DNA from: Paracoccidioides lutzii Pb01
Lineage: Eukaryota > Ascomycota > Eurotiomycetes > Onygenales > Ajellomycetaceae
Length of the DNA stretch: 64,000 bases
NCBI RefSeq assembly: GCF_000150705.2
Contig: NW_015440948.1
Coordinates: forward strand, 1,377,459-1,441,458
Direction of reading: 5' to 3'
The stretch's first letter is position 1, and each line of letters starts with the position of its first letter. A program made the position numbers and the translations under genes. Below the pieces are notes generated by a model that saw only the letters and a program-made list of their open reading frames with translations, had not been told where the DNA came from and ran no database searches. Positions 45,159 through 57,453 of the stretch are shown piece by piece.

Positions 45159-46824
45159 GCGATGAGCCCGAATAGCCCGTAACAGCCAATGATCCTGGTG
45201 AATCCCAATCCTATTATTCCCTAGGAGCTTCACCCGCCGTGAAGCTGACCGAAGCTGCCGAAAATTCGAAGATCTGACCAGTGATTCCGAGCGAAGCTGT
45301 CGCTACCCGAAGAACCGGCAGAGACTGGAACCTTAGCCAAATCTAGGATCATTCCTTGCCAATCAAAGGATTGGGACGGCTGGCTAACCCAGGTGATGTT
45401 GGTTGCTGGCAACCGCGGGGTGTTGGAATATTCTGACCCAGCCTGGGATAACGTCCCAGAGCTCATTGACCCTGTTTTTACAACGCCGCAAGATTTGTAT
45501 GAAGGATGAGAAAGATGACCTTGCAGTTTTGACGCCCAAGATTGAGATGTACATAGAGCTCTAATAGAGATCTATGAGTGTGAGAACAGGAAATATGAGA
45601 AGGTTGTGTCAATGTGTGGCTTCAGTCAGAAATCCCATCCAAAATCACACAGAGTTGGTTCGGTTCCAGCTAGTGAAAGATATGGAGAGCACTCATCAAT
45701 TACTCTGTGCTTTATAGTCCAACCTATCCCCCATCAGAAGAAGATCGTTCCGCAGAATGAGAGAAGAGATTTGATACGCTTAAGCGGCCAGACAGGTCAG
45801 AAGATCGATTTGCTGAGGTAGATAGGTGGGATTAAGTTGTGGAAGGATGCCCAGCGGATGAGAAAGGGATGGAGTGAGTGTGATCCTTATACGCGCGTTC
45901 TACAATGCGACAGCGACCTTCCACTCAATATGGGCAGCAGCTAGGAGATCCACGCCCAAATCAACCCCTCCGAGAGGCAGTTGACGCCTTCAAACGGGAG
46001 TGGAAGAACACCAGGCTTCCTAGCTCAGCTAACACGAACGGGGAGGTATTTGCGAAACTTCCAAACCCAACCTTACGCAGAAAATCAGTCGAAGATTCCG
46101 CAAAACAGTCCCAAGTTCCAAGTCTTCAAACCAGCCCAGGAAGCATGTATATGTGGAATTCCAGGATACAGTCTGTCATCCCTTCATATTTTCAACATTC
46201 ATGAAAGATTTCAGATTTATGGATCTGCTTCACCTGATGTATTTATCTTCACCGGGGGCAGTTACATGAAAATCAAAGGATATGGAACGGCCTATCAAGT
46301 AGTCCGAGATCCTAGGTCTGGCAAGGAAAACCAAACCGATATCATATTCAACCACGGGAATATGAGGTTAGTGAGTAGAAGGATAGGAATTGCGAGGTTG
46401 GAATGAAGGCTTCGTCAATGTGTATTGGAATTTGAACACATCCGCGCTGCTAGGGCAACTAATTCCCTAGGGGATTCAGTGAACTAACTTAACTTCCAGT
46501 ACCTCCAAGAATTCAAAGGTGACCGCAGATCTTTGGCATTGAAGATTAGGCCACCCAGGCCACGGAATAGCTGAACAGCTGCCCGAATCTTGCTCGGGAA
46601 TTGAGATTTTACCTCCTTTCAAATCTAAGGAGGAAAGGCGGGAATGGAAGACCTGCAGAAGGCAAAGCAAATCACCTCCAGATGCTCAATGCTGCTGGCT
46701 AAATGAATCTGTTGATCAGACTGCCTGTATGAATGAGGTGAGAGTGTATTAAATTGAAGTATCCGTGTAAGAGCCAGCATTACCCATTAGTCACAGGCAG
46801 TCTCCAGGGGTCTGATTAGATCAA

Positions 46825-47018
46825 TGCGGATTCGGTCAGAGTAGTATGTCGTAGTGGGAGGATTTGACCCCTAGCTATAAGTAGGATCATTATCCAACCG
46901 TAGATAAAAGAAAAATCAAGCCAATTACTGTTCGTTTTTTGGACTCCGTAGTAAACTGGCCATTAGTGGTTATTCACTTCCGCTATAGATAGGATCTTTG
47001 GACCCGGGCCGTCTGACA
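46825..47018 (+). repeat. right LTR of the short Copia-type remnant
   Basis: TGCGGATTCGG to GTCTGACA, diverged from the left copy by substitutions and small indels. Confidence 0.75.
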
Positions 47019-48904
47019 ACTTTTATCCTTGCGGGAAATATGAACGCTCAAGAATGATCTCAATCCTCCAGGCAGATAGATTCCTGGAGCTGAGGGTAGT
47101 TGGTTACATTGCCAAATTCTCCATCTGTCCGCCAGCCGTAACTGTCTGTCAGCAAAGTCTTCCCTGGGCGAGTTTATAAGTTCATGAGCTTTATATATTG
47201 GTAGGGTGACATGCTATCCCTGTCTTCTGAAAACCCGTGTTTGGCATCAAAGATAGAGACACCCAGTAAATATCTAATAAAGGCGCCGATAACAAACACA
47301 CCATCCCGTCTCCGTCCTGAATCTTGGCTGCTCATTTCACGGTTTGCCCGTATTTGGCCTCGCTCGGTGGTTTTTGCGAATGGATTGTTCTTCGACCTGT
47401 TTTTCACTTTTTTGTTTGCAAGTTGGCAGCTAACTTAACTAGTTACTTATGCCTGGGTGAAGATGGCATTCCATGGTAAACCGAAAGGGGTTTTTTTTTT
47501 TTTTTTTTGCACCAGAATCAATCATTCAGTCGTCATTCTCCAGCAACAGTTCGTCTCGTTGGGTGCATGTGGAACAGTCGGAATCGACAAACTAAATAAT
47601 TACTATTGAGGGGTGATGGCTGACGAAACTGAGTATTTCCCAGAGTCCCTGGTTCTTCGGCCACATAGGATGACAGCGCAGTCTGGGAATCATCTTTGCC
47701 AGCGGAGAAGCACCCTGGGCACCTCGCAAATTATCCAACCGAGTTGATGAGGAAACTCCGTAGTTGCAGCTGAACTCAAAAGACAACGGTTTGTTGGTTA
47801 ATTGATCATGGAAGAGGATATCGTTACTTGCACCCCTCCGAAAACACCCCGATACTCGCCCATTGTCTATACAGTATCAGATATGGGCCTTAACATTGGC
47901 TAGGTGCTCCCTTGTCGTTACCAAATAAATCCCTTTCTTCCTCTTCAGGATCTGGACTGCGAAGCGATCTATTTGGTAGTATGGCTGTCACCAGTCGCTT
48001 ATACGTTCCGTTTGGTTTTTCCTGTATATATGTTGCTTCGAGCTCTGGATGGTAATGACGAGCAGTATGCCTCCCTTCGTCGCCATATATACGGATGCTG
48101 GTTGGGGACACCGCGGGGAGAGTGTGGTATACGGCAAATACCGGGTCTCTTCTGCTCTATCATTGAACAATGCTTAAGAGTTGTTCAGCAGGTATCTCAT
48201 CTGGAAAAAGGAAGCATCCTCACAACCACTAAATGCGCAATCGACTCTGGCTCGAAAAGTGTATCTGTGTTTCTTGAATTCGCCAGAGTGAGATATGATA
48301 TGAGCATAGAAGATTAGCTTTGGGCGCGGTTTTCAAAGTGCTCGCACATCAGAACTCTTCCAAAGTTGTTAGAAATCTGCTCTTTCATGTTGACTTTGCA
48401 TTCGGTTTTCAGGTTTCTACAGGTGAAGTGAATCCACAAACTGAGAACTTTTAAGCGTGTTTTAACTCTTTTGCCGGTGCAGTTCGTCAAGTCACATATT
48501 TTGTTTTGCATTCTGTCATCTTATATTTCCCGTTCGATATTTCTTCCAAGTGCTCTGAGGGTTCGTTCGACGAATACGCAGAAGGAGGAAAACAAGGCAT
48601 GACGGAAAGTTGTTAATATGCATTTTGCGTTGTGATGTGAAAATAAATAAATAAATAAAAATAAAACCCGATGAGGTAGACTATCACCCCTTTCAGCGGC
48701 GTTTAATGGGAATATCTGATGAAGATGTAGCATCGCCCAAAGTCATCATTCAACGTATCTATCTAACTTAACTGCTCATGATGGTTCCAAGGTGATAGCA
48801 GGATTCCTGCCCAGCAACAGAGCTCGTCTCCCCGTTCCCAATACCGTCGTCGCCCTGGAACTGCGGTGATTGATGGGAATTAGGTTTTCGATTCATAAAC
48901 AACC
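47019..48904. other. intergenic region, no supported gene
   Basis: It contains an 18-base T run near 47490 and several medium open frames (for example 47904-48317 plus, starting at GTG). None shows domain likeness, codon regularity or clear splice partners. It includes the presumed 3' end of the putative secreted-protein gene. Confidence 0.4.
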
Positions 48905-49816
48905 TCAATCTGGATAAGACATCGCCCTGGCAACTGTTTAAACAACGCAAATTATGTGGATTTCAGCGCCACTCTACGCAATACACAGGGTCTCCACCAT
49001 GCTGACTGCCCCGCTCGGCATCTGTTAGAATGCAGAACTATTCAACCGCCATGTTCAGCTTTGCGGACGTACATACCTATGTCCTGAAGGTAGAACATCA
49101 ACACATATTCGTTCCCACTAAGCCAGAACCTAGACGACAAGTCGACGATGACTAAAACAATAGATCAGGGCCTTTCCGACCCCCGAGGAATGCAGAACCA
49201 CCCATAACTCTTTCAGCAAATGCATCCCTCGGGAGCGGATAAGTGAATCAACCCCGAGGCAATCACTGCAGTTGTGGGGCGAACAGTCCATACGTTCAGA
49301 GCATTCGCGAATGAAGCAATCTGGGTACGGTATCCCCGATTGTCTCATGCGTTTAGGCTCCTCAGATTCTGTAGCAGAAGGTGGAAGAGGCGGCGGCGGA
49401 GAAACATTCCAGACTTGTGCTTCATTAAACTTGCAGCCCGTTCGCGCCAGCTCAAAGTTTTTTCTCCAAATGATGCCGCTCCTCGCTAGGATACCAGCTC
49501 GCAACAGTCATTAGATGAGAGTAGCCCGAGTCTGGTAAAGTCGATAACACGGGCCATTACCTCAAAAGATCGGAGTACCCCGTCGTCGCCCATCAACGAT
49601 CTACACCGCGAACCTTTAGGGGTAGAGCGTTATTCGCAGTTACCGGGTTGGTTGACTAGCACGTTACGTTCGCTAGTTAATCATTGAAGGGAACAGGAAA
49701 AGCGAATGGACAACCCGTCATGTTTCCTTGAGACTCACTGACATCTCCACCTCTGCCTGAGGAGTTTCCCCGGAGACAAAGGGGAAGATGAGAAGAAGCA
49801 AGGAGATAAGTTGCAT
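48905..49816 (-). CDS. putative small secreted protein, multi-exon (model incomplete)
   Basis: Exon 1 (49739-49816) codes a clear signal peptide, M-Q-L-I-S-L-L-L-L-I-F-P-F-V-S-G, followed by E-T-P-Q-A-E-V-E-M-S and a perfect GTGAGT donor. Further along the same strand a Cys-containing stretch (about 49200-49425) reads C-F-I-R-E-C then D-C-S-P-H-N-C-S-D-C. A well-bordered 53-bp exon (49077-49129; TCTAG acceptor, GTATGT donor) codes F-W-L-S-G-N-E-Y-V-L-M-F-Y-L-Q-D-I. A last exon may start at 48933 (AACAG acceptor) and stop at 48905. The joints around the Cys stretch could not be fixed in phase. No known family is recognised. A secreted or cell-wall role is inferred from the signal peptide only. 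Confidence 0.42.
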
Positions 49817-50585
49817 GGTTGATTAGTGATTGGAATTACGGGATGGAGTTATTAGATTGACAGCAGTATCAGCGTTATATAGTTAATCTCAACAGGTGGT
49901 CTTGACTGAAGTTTCAGGCATCTATTCTTACACAGGTTTGTTTTTTGCTCTCTTCCTGAGTTCAAGATCTGCGAACGTTCGCAATTTTATATCTATTTCG
50001 GGACTGGAAGCATCACGTCTTTCCACGCTCCTCGAACTCTCAATTCTGGTTCATAAAGCGCCCTCTATTGGGCGTGTGGAAAGCAGATGTGGTTACGATG
50101 TTCCAAATATTCGTCTAGAGAAGTCTCCATGCTTATTGGAGATACTGTGACATCAGTATCCCCTTTCAAAGGTAAGTTGCGCATAGTAACATCCGCGGAT
50201 ACCGTAAAATCCGATTGCCCATAATTAATTTCTAGCTCTATTTCCACCTAGTTATATCCATGGATCCCGTGAATAATGGAAAAAAAAAGAAGAAAAGGCA
50301 AAAAAAGAAAGCCACCGAGAGGGAAGAGCCAGAACGTTGGTATGTTCTGCATGAATCATCGTTTGGGGTTATATCGGTTCTTGGGTTACTTACAGGAGTG
50401 GAATGAAGAATCAAAACGAATGAAACGAAGCTGGCTGCCAAAATAACACCTTTCGAAAGAAATGTAGAAAAATACACAACCTTTACATTCACAAAACACC
50501 GTTGCTAGCATAGCTACATCTTCAAACAAGCAACATGTGCAACTAGGTATAAAAACATCGCCCAAATACAAAAACGTAATTATTA
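49817..50585. other. region between the secreted-protein candidate and NUP159
   Basis: It holds the presumed promoter of the former and the 3' UTR of the latter. No other gene was seen; an A-rich run at 50278-50314 gives spurious Lys-rich frames. Confidence 0.45.
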
Positions 50586-53500
50586 TTATATCTCATCCAT
50601 CCCTCTCACCCTCCTACTCCTCTCCATCAACGCCGCACGTACATGCCCTATAACCTGCAGTTTCCGTCTACTCTTAGCCCGCCACCGCTGCGCATCCTCC
50701 AACAGAAGCACCAACTCCGTAGGCCCACTGACACTCTGTAGCAAACTCTTGCTATTCCCAGAATTACCCATTAAGCTTGATTGGAAGCGCACATGGGACC
50801 TGCTGGCAGAGTCGGGCGTGTGATACGCACTTCTCAAACCAGCAGCGGTACCATCCACGGAACCACGCGACCCGGGTGGGACAGGCACAGCGCGCGAAAT
50901 CCCCCCTCGCTGTTTCGGCGGTGGAGTGAGGAAAGGCGAAGCTTCTCGACTGCGAGAATGCACGGAACCTGCGCTCGAGACATCGATTCCGAGTCTGCGC
51001 AGCTGCGCTTCGAGGACGTCGATATCGCCACTCTTCTTCTCGGCCATGTTGGTCATTGTGGCGATGGTTGATGTTACGGCTTCGACAGTGGGGCGGGCCA
51101 TGGGTCTTCGGCTCGCTGAACCGTTGATGCCGGCGCCAGATTCCAAGTCTGGTTTGGAGGAGTCGGCGATCTTGGCGCGGAGGAGGGAAATCTCTTTCTC
51201 CAGGTTGGCCATTTTGGATTGCACTGTTGTAGATGCTTTTCGTAAGTCGTGCTGCATAGTTGCCTGTTCAGCAGATAAGGGGGCTGTGGAGATGGCTACG
51301 ACATCGACATACGAGTCGATGCTTCTTCGTAAGCTGGCGCATTGGCCGCGTAGAGTGACGAGACCTTTGCTGAAGAGTCGTTGACACTTTTCGAGAGTTT
51401 CCTCAACTGTTTGCAGCTGTTGTTGCTGGAGAGAGGCATCAAGTGCTTCTAACCCTTCACGCAGCTTATCGACCTCGGATAAAAGAAGGTTTTCCTCCAA
51501 GATGTCACTTGGGTGCTCGCTTAGGAGGATATCCAGCCAGCGTTGGTAGCTGAGTTCTTTGGACGTTTGCTGATATAATAAGAATGACGATAGAGATCTT
51601 GAATTAATCCCTAACGTGTCAATCATAGAGTTGATATCACGGAATAGTCGTTCAATTTGTCCTGGTATTCCCGGCTTAAGACTCTCCCCAGTGTAACCCT
51701 CGTGTGGAAGGAAAGGGTCCAAGGTTGGTGCGGGGGAAAGAGGCCGTGCCAGATCTGCCCGAAGTTGCCCATCTTCATCATCCTCGCTCAGTTCTTGGGT
51801 CTCAGATGCTAACCGTTGAGCTTGGCGACTAACTTCTTCATCTACAGTATGGTCTTCGTCATCAGATGGAAGTTCAATCTGGTTTGAGAGCCTTGAACTC
51901 TCTAGAGTAACTTTTCGTTGAGCCAAAGCACGGCCGGGTGAGCTAGGCGCGCTGGCAGATCGCAACCCATCCCTTGAGCTGGGCCCAAGAAGAGACCTTC
52001 GTACTGGACTCGGGGACCTTGGAGTTAGGCGTATGCGGCCATCTGACAATTTGGGAGCTGGTAAAATCGGCTGTGTAATTTCTCCGAAAAGCTGTTTTTG
52101 TTCCCTTAATGGGCGAACCGATGAGGAAGGTTTTGTGAAAACAGAACTACCCGGACTTTTGTCACCAGGTCCCCCAAATGAGCTTTCGGGTGACGTTTTA
52201 AGGCTTTCAACACGATTCTCTACGGTTTCTTCAACAGGGCTGATATCATTGGTGACATCTTCACCACTATCTTCAAAGTCTGCTGATTCTCCCTCAGATT
52301 CCAAGGGTAGGGAGGTGGGAACTTCTTTAGGAAGCTCTGGCTTTTTTGAGGGAATAAAATCCGGGGGTAGTGGCGCTTCATCATATGAACCTTTAGATAT
52401 GGCTGACGAAGAAGCTGATGTATCTCCAGGCGCATAAGAAGCTCTACTTGTTGGTTCCGGTGGAAGTGGGGGTTCCGACACTTTAACGGGTAATTCCTCC
52501 TTATCACTGGGTAGCTCGACTTTGACGGTAGACTCTGATAGACTACTTTCTTCTGGGAGAGAAGGAAGCGACGTCGATGGTTTGCGATCTGAGTCGACGT
52601 CGTCTACTGTCTTTATGTTCGTTATCTTCACTGTGGAAACTTTCTGAGGCTCAGTTTCCTTAGATGGAATAGGCAGAGAAGGTTTTCCGAACACCGACGA
52701 GGATTCTTTTGTCTGAGTGTCTGGTGTAGATTTAGGTTGATATGGTGCACCAAATAAGCCTGTGGTTGGGGTAACCACATCTGGAGCTTTTTGCGGTTCT
52801 GGAGCCGTTTGAGAGAAGGTTGGTGGAGAAATTTTGGCAGGCCCAACATGTTGTGTTTCAGTCGTCTTATCAAAGTTCATCAGATTAGCCAAGGAAAACG
52901 CCCCCTTCGTTTCTTCTGGTTTGTCTTCATCCATCGTAGTTGATGTTGTATCAGGTTTAAATCCTGAGCTTAAAGTGAATCCTCCAAATGGAGATGCTTG
53001 AGACGCTGCGGACGACGGTGCTTGACTTCCTGCACTACCGAAAACGGGCTGCCCAGCTTTCGCAAACGGATTGTCACCAGCAAAATTCTTTGAAAAGGGG
53101 CTTTCTCCAGAAGGCTGCGCAGAGCTAGCAGCAGCAGCAGCGAAGCCTCCGCCAGATGCAAATGAGCTAAAACCTCCACCAGAACCGCTTGGTGGTTGAG
53201 TGGGGAAACCACTTGTAGTAGAGGAGGTAGCTGAAGCACCTAATCCCCCAAAACCAGATTGCCCAAATGAAGGTGTAGCAATAGATTTACCCAGGGGGGA
53301 AGGCTGTCCGAACCCATACGTCCGTTGACCTAACAGACTTGGGGTACCAAACGACGGAGTAGTCGAACCGCCTAGCGCAGAAGCGGTGCCAAAACCACTG
53401 ACAGCAGGTGTCTGGCTAGACGATTGAGGACTGGCCCAAGAAGGCTGCGAACCAAGAGCAGATGGGGTTCCAAAAGTAGGCTGGCGATTCGTTCCTAGGG

Positions 53501-55238
53501 TTGAAGGGGTGCCAAAATGTGTTGCTGGAGTTCCAAATGACGACTGTCCAAATGAAGGCTGCCCAAAAGAAGGCTGTCCAAACGATGGTTGCCCAAAAGT
53601 TGGTTTGGGAGTTTGAGGAGCCATAGTGGATGAGGAAAGTGGGGTTTGCTGTTGTTGTGATAGTTGGGTTTGGGTTTGTTGGGCTCCCCCAGCATGGACA
53701 AGGCCATGAAAAGGTACGCTCTGCCGAATCGACTCGGAGTACACGAATCGCCAGGAAGACAACACGCCATCATTGTTGAGGACGAGAATTTCTGGTAGAG
53801 GAGACCCAGAATCCTGTATCTCTTCCCCCGGAATAGGAGCTACAACTATATCTTTACTTGATAAATCAATTGCAAGTCCAATTGGAGAGGTGTTCTCTGA
53901 ATCATCTGTCAGGGGTAGTTCTGCTCTTCTGGAATCTTCAGACATCGTGGTAAGTGTGAATGCATCAGTGACGGGTGTGCCCCCTTCCTCACACAGAGGC
54001 TTGCTAGATTTGGTGAAAAGGGCTATATCTGTTGACGCAGTCGAAGACACGATTAAAACATCTTTCAAGTCAGGCTTGAAGTCTCTGAGACGGCCAATGA
54101 ATTGATACGCAGGGTTGCGCTCCAAGCCCCATGGTGGACAGGCCTCAGGTAGCTTTTGGAAAGTGTAACTATCTGGAGGTTGGCGAGTTACGATGTAGTA
54201 GGACGATTCTGGTTGGCTATCCAGTGCAGATGTTGGGGTATAAACAATGAAAAATACATTATTCTCGAGCCACGAGATAGAAGAAACTATTTCCACCCAT
54301 ATTAGTCAGTGAAGATAATAGCTACATAAACGCAGCGGCGAGCATGTACTAACCATGCTTATCTCCATCGAGATTTGGGGGTCTTGGCACCTCCGCCTTC
54401 ATTTCTCCCGCGGGTGTCATTTGGAACGCAGTGCCGTCTCCTAGGCCAGCTACTAATTGCTTTCCTTTATTACTCCACGAGATGCAACTTACACCTGTTT
54501 TCAGAACGAGACCCGATGGGCCCTGGAGAAGTTGATTACTTTGCAAATTAGCCATCAACAGTTCGCCATCCGTAGTTACCACAGAAAATAACTCCGCAGC
54601 CGTAGGGTTAGGAACTAGCGAGCGCAACCTCGCGCCGTTCAAAGCAAGAGTGAGCGCTGGCTGTGAGTTGCCTTGCATCAACGCAGCAACCTGGTAAGCA
54701 ATCAAACCGCTACCATCTGCAGCGGCTACGACAAGTACATTCTCATCAGCGGAAAAAGCTAAATGCGAAGCCTTCTGTGGTAGCGGAATTTGTAGCTGGG
54801 GTTGAAATGGCCTGATATTACTGTCTCCGGTGCGGTCTGCGGAATATGCTTTTCGTACGGCATCTGTGCTTGCAATCACAAGACCATCAGGCCCTGCGGC
54901 TGCAAGCAGGCCTTTTGTAGATGCGACGCTCAACAAAGAGCAAGTGGGTGGGGGGAGGGAATCGCTTGGCCAAGGAGTGGGGAATAGGCGAATTTTCGAG
55001 TCTCCGGCAATAGAGAGGAAGCCAACCTCCTGGTCAAACATGTAAATGTTAGCCATACCATTCAAACACAAGGTCGAAAAAGAAGGCAGAAGAATATTTA
55101 TATATAGATAGATGCGCCATACATGGTGTCTGAAGTTCTACATACCTGGGTCTGGATTTCCTGGAGCTCAGGACCGAGCTGCACTTTAGCCGCTTGACCT
55201 CCGCCAAAGCCAGGGCCTTGCTGGGAGGCAAAGGCCAT
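50586..55238 (-). CDS. NUP159: nucleoporin Nup159 (cytoplasmic nuclear pore filament)
   Basis: Three exons, 55146-55238, 54354-55029 and 50586-54286, give about 1489 residues with intact phases (introns 116 and 67 bp). Residues about 30-420 form the N-terminal beta-propeller, which in yeast binds the mRNA-export helicase Dbp5 (for example G-V-S-C-I-S-W-S-N-K-G-K). An FG-repeat region follows (about 480-700) with tandem F-G-Q-P-S units and F-G-T-P. Then comes a long Ser/Pro/Glu-rich middle. A C-terminal coiled coil (about 1110-1310) would anchor it to the Nup82 complex. The order and length fit Nup159. The first exon carries only 31 residues before the propeller. It is divergent from PUP1, with 684 bp between the starts. 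Confidence 0.92.
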
Positions 55239-55922
55239 TTTGAGCAGCTGGAAGTCAGAGACGGCACGGGGTTTGGAATCTAGAGAATACCTCGGCTTTG
55301 GGGCATTGAGAACTGGATGGGCGGCACGCAGATTGATAAAGGAGCGATGTCGAAGTGTGCCGGGACTCCGATTAAAGAGCTGGAGAGTTGGTCCGAAAAT
55401 CTTGCTGGCGCGTGCTTCCCCAAAGGCGGAGGGGAAAGAGATGAAAAATGGAGAGGAGAAATGCACGCTGGCTGAACTGGAGGAGATACGCTATGGGATT
55501 AGACCATACCTATTCACAGGCGTGGGTAGAGAGGTGGGGCGCAAAGAAGCATATGTATGTGCAGCGTTGTGGAGTACAAATAGATACGTGCTGTTGTAGC
55601 TGTTATCGTTGAGGCTCTTGCAAGTAGATTTTCCTTATGAGTGAAGAGGTTTGAACGTGATTGGTCGACCCATGCGCGACCCAGGCAAAGGTCAAGCTTC
55701 GTCAAGTTGCTAGACTTAAGAGGAACATCAACCCTTAAACCACGTACAAAAAGGACATCTATATCTACACACTGCGACACTGGACATACTAATTGCTTGG
55801 GGAAGCTTCTGTCCTTGTTTTCTGACTATACTCTATTTCGACTACTGGAGATACTGCCTTCGTCCCTTTCCCACCGCAACCACCACTTCTCTGCCCTGCT
55901 TTCGTGAGCCTCCACCCTCACC
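55239..55922. promoter_or_regulatory. shared divergent promoter region NUP159/PUP1
   Basis: 684 bp separate the two start codons. Open frames on both strands here (for example 55240-55599) have no family likeness. A pyrimidine-rich stretch (about 55855-55920) directly precedes the PUP1 start. No specific proteasome control element was recognised. Confidence 0.5.
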
Positions 55923-56979
55923 ATGCCAGGCTTCGATTTCTCCAACTACAACCGCAATGTTGCTCTGCATGCAAAGGGCGTGCCTCTTCCAAAAGCTACC
56001 AGCACAGGTACAACTATCGTTGGATGCATTTTTGACGCGGGCGTTGTGGTAAGCCTGTGCTGACCATCAGAGCATCCTCGTGCTCTAACCACCAACTAAT
56101 ACTGGGCTGGTTCCGATATACAGATTGCAGCCGATACCAGAGCTACCAGTGGACCCATCGTCGCTGACAAGGTACTTACCCATTCATGCGAAGTCCATGA
56201 ACTGTAATTTTAAACTCTCCACGCGCGTGTTATATCTGTTTTACCTGTCGAACCATTGTCGCCATGCTCCGACCAATCGCGCACTCCCCATAACTACGTA
56301 AAAACTAACCCCCATATTCCAGAACTGCGAAAAACTCCACTACATCACTCCAAAAATCTGGTGCGCTGGCGCCGGCACAGCAGCAGACACAGAATTCACC
56401 ACAGCCCTCATGAGCTCCAATCTGGAACTGCACGCCCTCTCCACAGGCCGCTCCCCGCGCGTCGTCACCTGCTTGACCATGCTGAAACAGCACCTGTTCC
56501 GCTATCAGGGCCACATTGGCGCTTACCTCGTCGTCGCCGGTGTCGACCCAACAGGAGTTGGCCTGTACACCGTCCACGCCCACGGCTCGACAGATAAACT
56601 CCCCTACGTGACCATGGGCTCCGGCTCGCTGGCAGCCATGTCCGTTTTCGAGACGATGTGGAAACCCGAATTGAATAAAGATGAGGCGGTGAACTTGTGC
56701 TCTGAGGCGATTTTGGCGGGTATCTTTAACGATTTGGGATCAGGGAGTAACGTTGATGTCTGTATTATTTACAAGGAGAAGCCGACTCAGCTGCTGAGGA
56801 ATTTCATTAAGCCGAATGAGAGGGTGAGGAAGGAGAGGACTTACCGGTTTGCTAAGGGGACGACGGCGTGGCTAAATCAGAAAGTCATTACCAAGGCGGA
56901 GATTAGGAGGTATATCACTGTGCAGGAGTTGGAGGGTGAGGAGCCTGTTGTTGTAGAGAAGATGGATGTGGATTCTTGA
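55923..56979 (+). CDS. PUP1: 20S proteasome subunit beta-2 (trypsin-like site)
   Basis: Exons 55923-56048, 56124-56171 and 56323-56979 give 276 residues. The propeptide (29 residues) ends in Gly before the catalytic Thr30 (G-T-T-I-V-G), which becomes the N-terminal nucleophile after self-cleavage. Other active-site parts are visible: A-A-D-T-R (Asp), V-A-D-K (Lys) and G-S-G-S-L-A-A-M. G-A-G-T-A-A-D and H-I-G-A-Y-L-V-V-A-G-V-D are typical of beta-2. The C-terminal extension (about residue 240 on) embraces beta-3 in known structures. The second exon is only 48 bp and lies exactly around the substrate-binding loop. The gene is intact. Confidence 0.97.
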
Positions 56980-57453
56980 TTTGAGTATCCCTTTTTATGA
57001 TATACCTTTGTTTCAGTAGAACGATTAGTGTTTTTTTTTTTACCTCTTTACACGTCTCCTTAAACGAATGTGTTCCTTATTTTACTTTCGAAGGCCCTGC
57101 CTGTCTTCTCCCGATCAAGCGCTCGTTCAATGAAATGGGATGTTTCCCACAGTGACATGATAGAAAATTCAAAACATAAAAGCAAATTGATCTACTTCAG
57201 CTAAAAAGTTGACGAGTCACGAATCTGACGTAAATATTTCTATATTCTCGATTTAATGTAGCAAAGTCATGTTTTAGAATAGTAGCCACTCCATATGGGA
57301 AAAGAGGTAGAAAGACTTCCAACACTGAAAATATTAGTATAAAAACCCCTTGCGTATTACTCCAAATGTAAAACGCCATCTAAAATCACAATTCTTTATC
57401 TACACTCAACATTTCCAGAATTTCTCCCATCAAAGTAACAAAGCCAGCTCAGC
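56980..57453. other. 3' flanks between convergent genes
   Basis: Presumed 3' UTRs of PUP1 and the next minus-strand gene, including a T run near 57030. No gene seen. Confidence 0.5.

Larger units (their letters stand above)
44975..47018 (+). mobile_element. short Copia-type LTR element remnant
   Basis: Two direct repeats of about 185-195 bp (44975-45158 and 46825-47018) enclose 1.67 kb. The ends are TGTCGG...CCGACA in the left copy (inverted) and TG-CGG...CTGACA in the right. The interior reads, near 46110-46300 on the plus strand, a degenerate knuckle (C-I-C-G-I-P-G-Y). It then reads F-I-F-T-G-G-S-Y-M-K-I-K-G-Y-G-T, resembling the protease-adjacent part of Copia polyproteins. No reverse transcriptase or integrase is present. 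Flanking 5-mers do not match, so it is old or rearranged. It is a deleted or non-autonomous derivative. Confidence 0.65.

Noticed and set aside
45981..46406. Independent hypothetical gene
   Set aside because: It lies between two LTR-like repeats and resembles a degenerate Copia gag/protease stretch.
47904..48317. Plus-strand 137-codon frame as a gene
   Set aside because: Starts at GTG, has no family likeness and no transcript signals seen.
50781..54105. Several plus-strand frames opposite NUP159
   Set aside because: Shadows of the long minus-strand coding exon, Ser/Arg-rich as expected for reverse frames.
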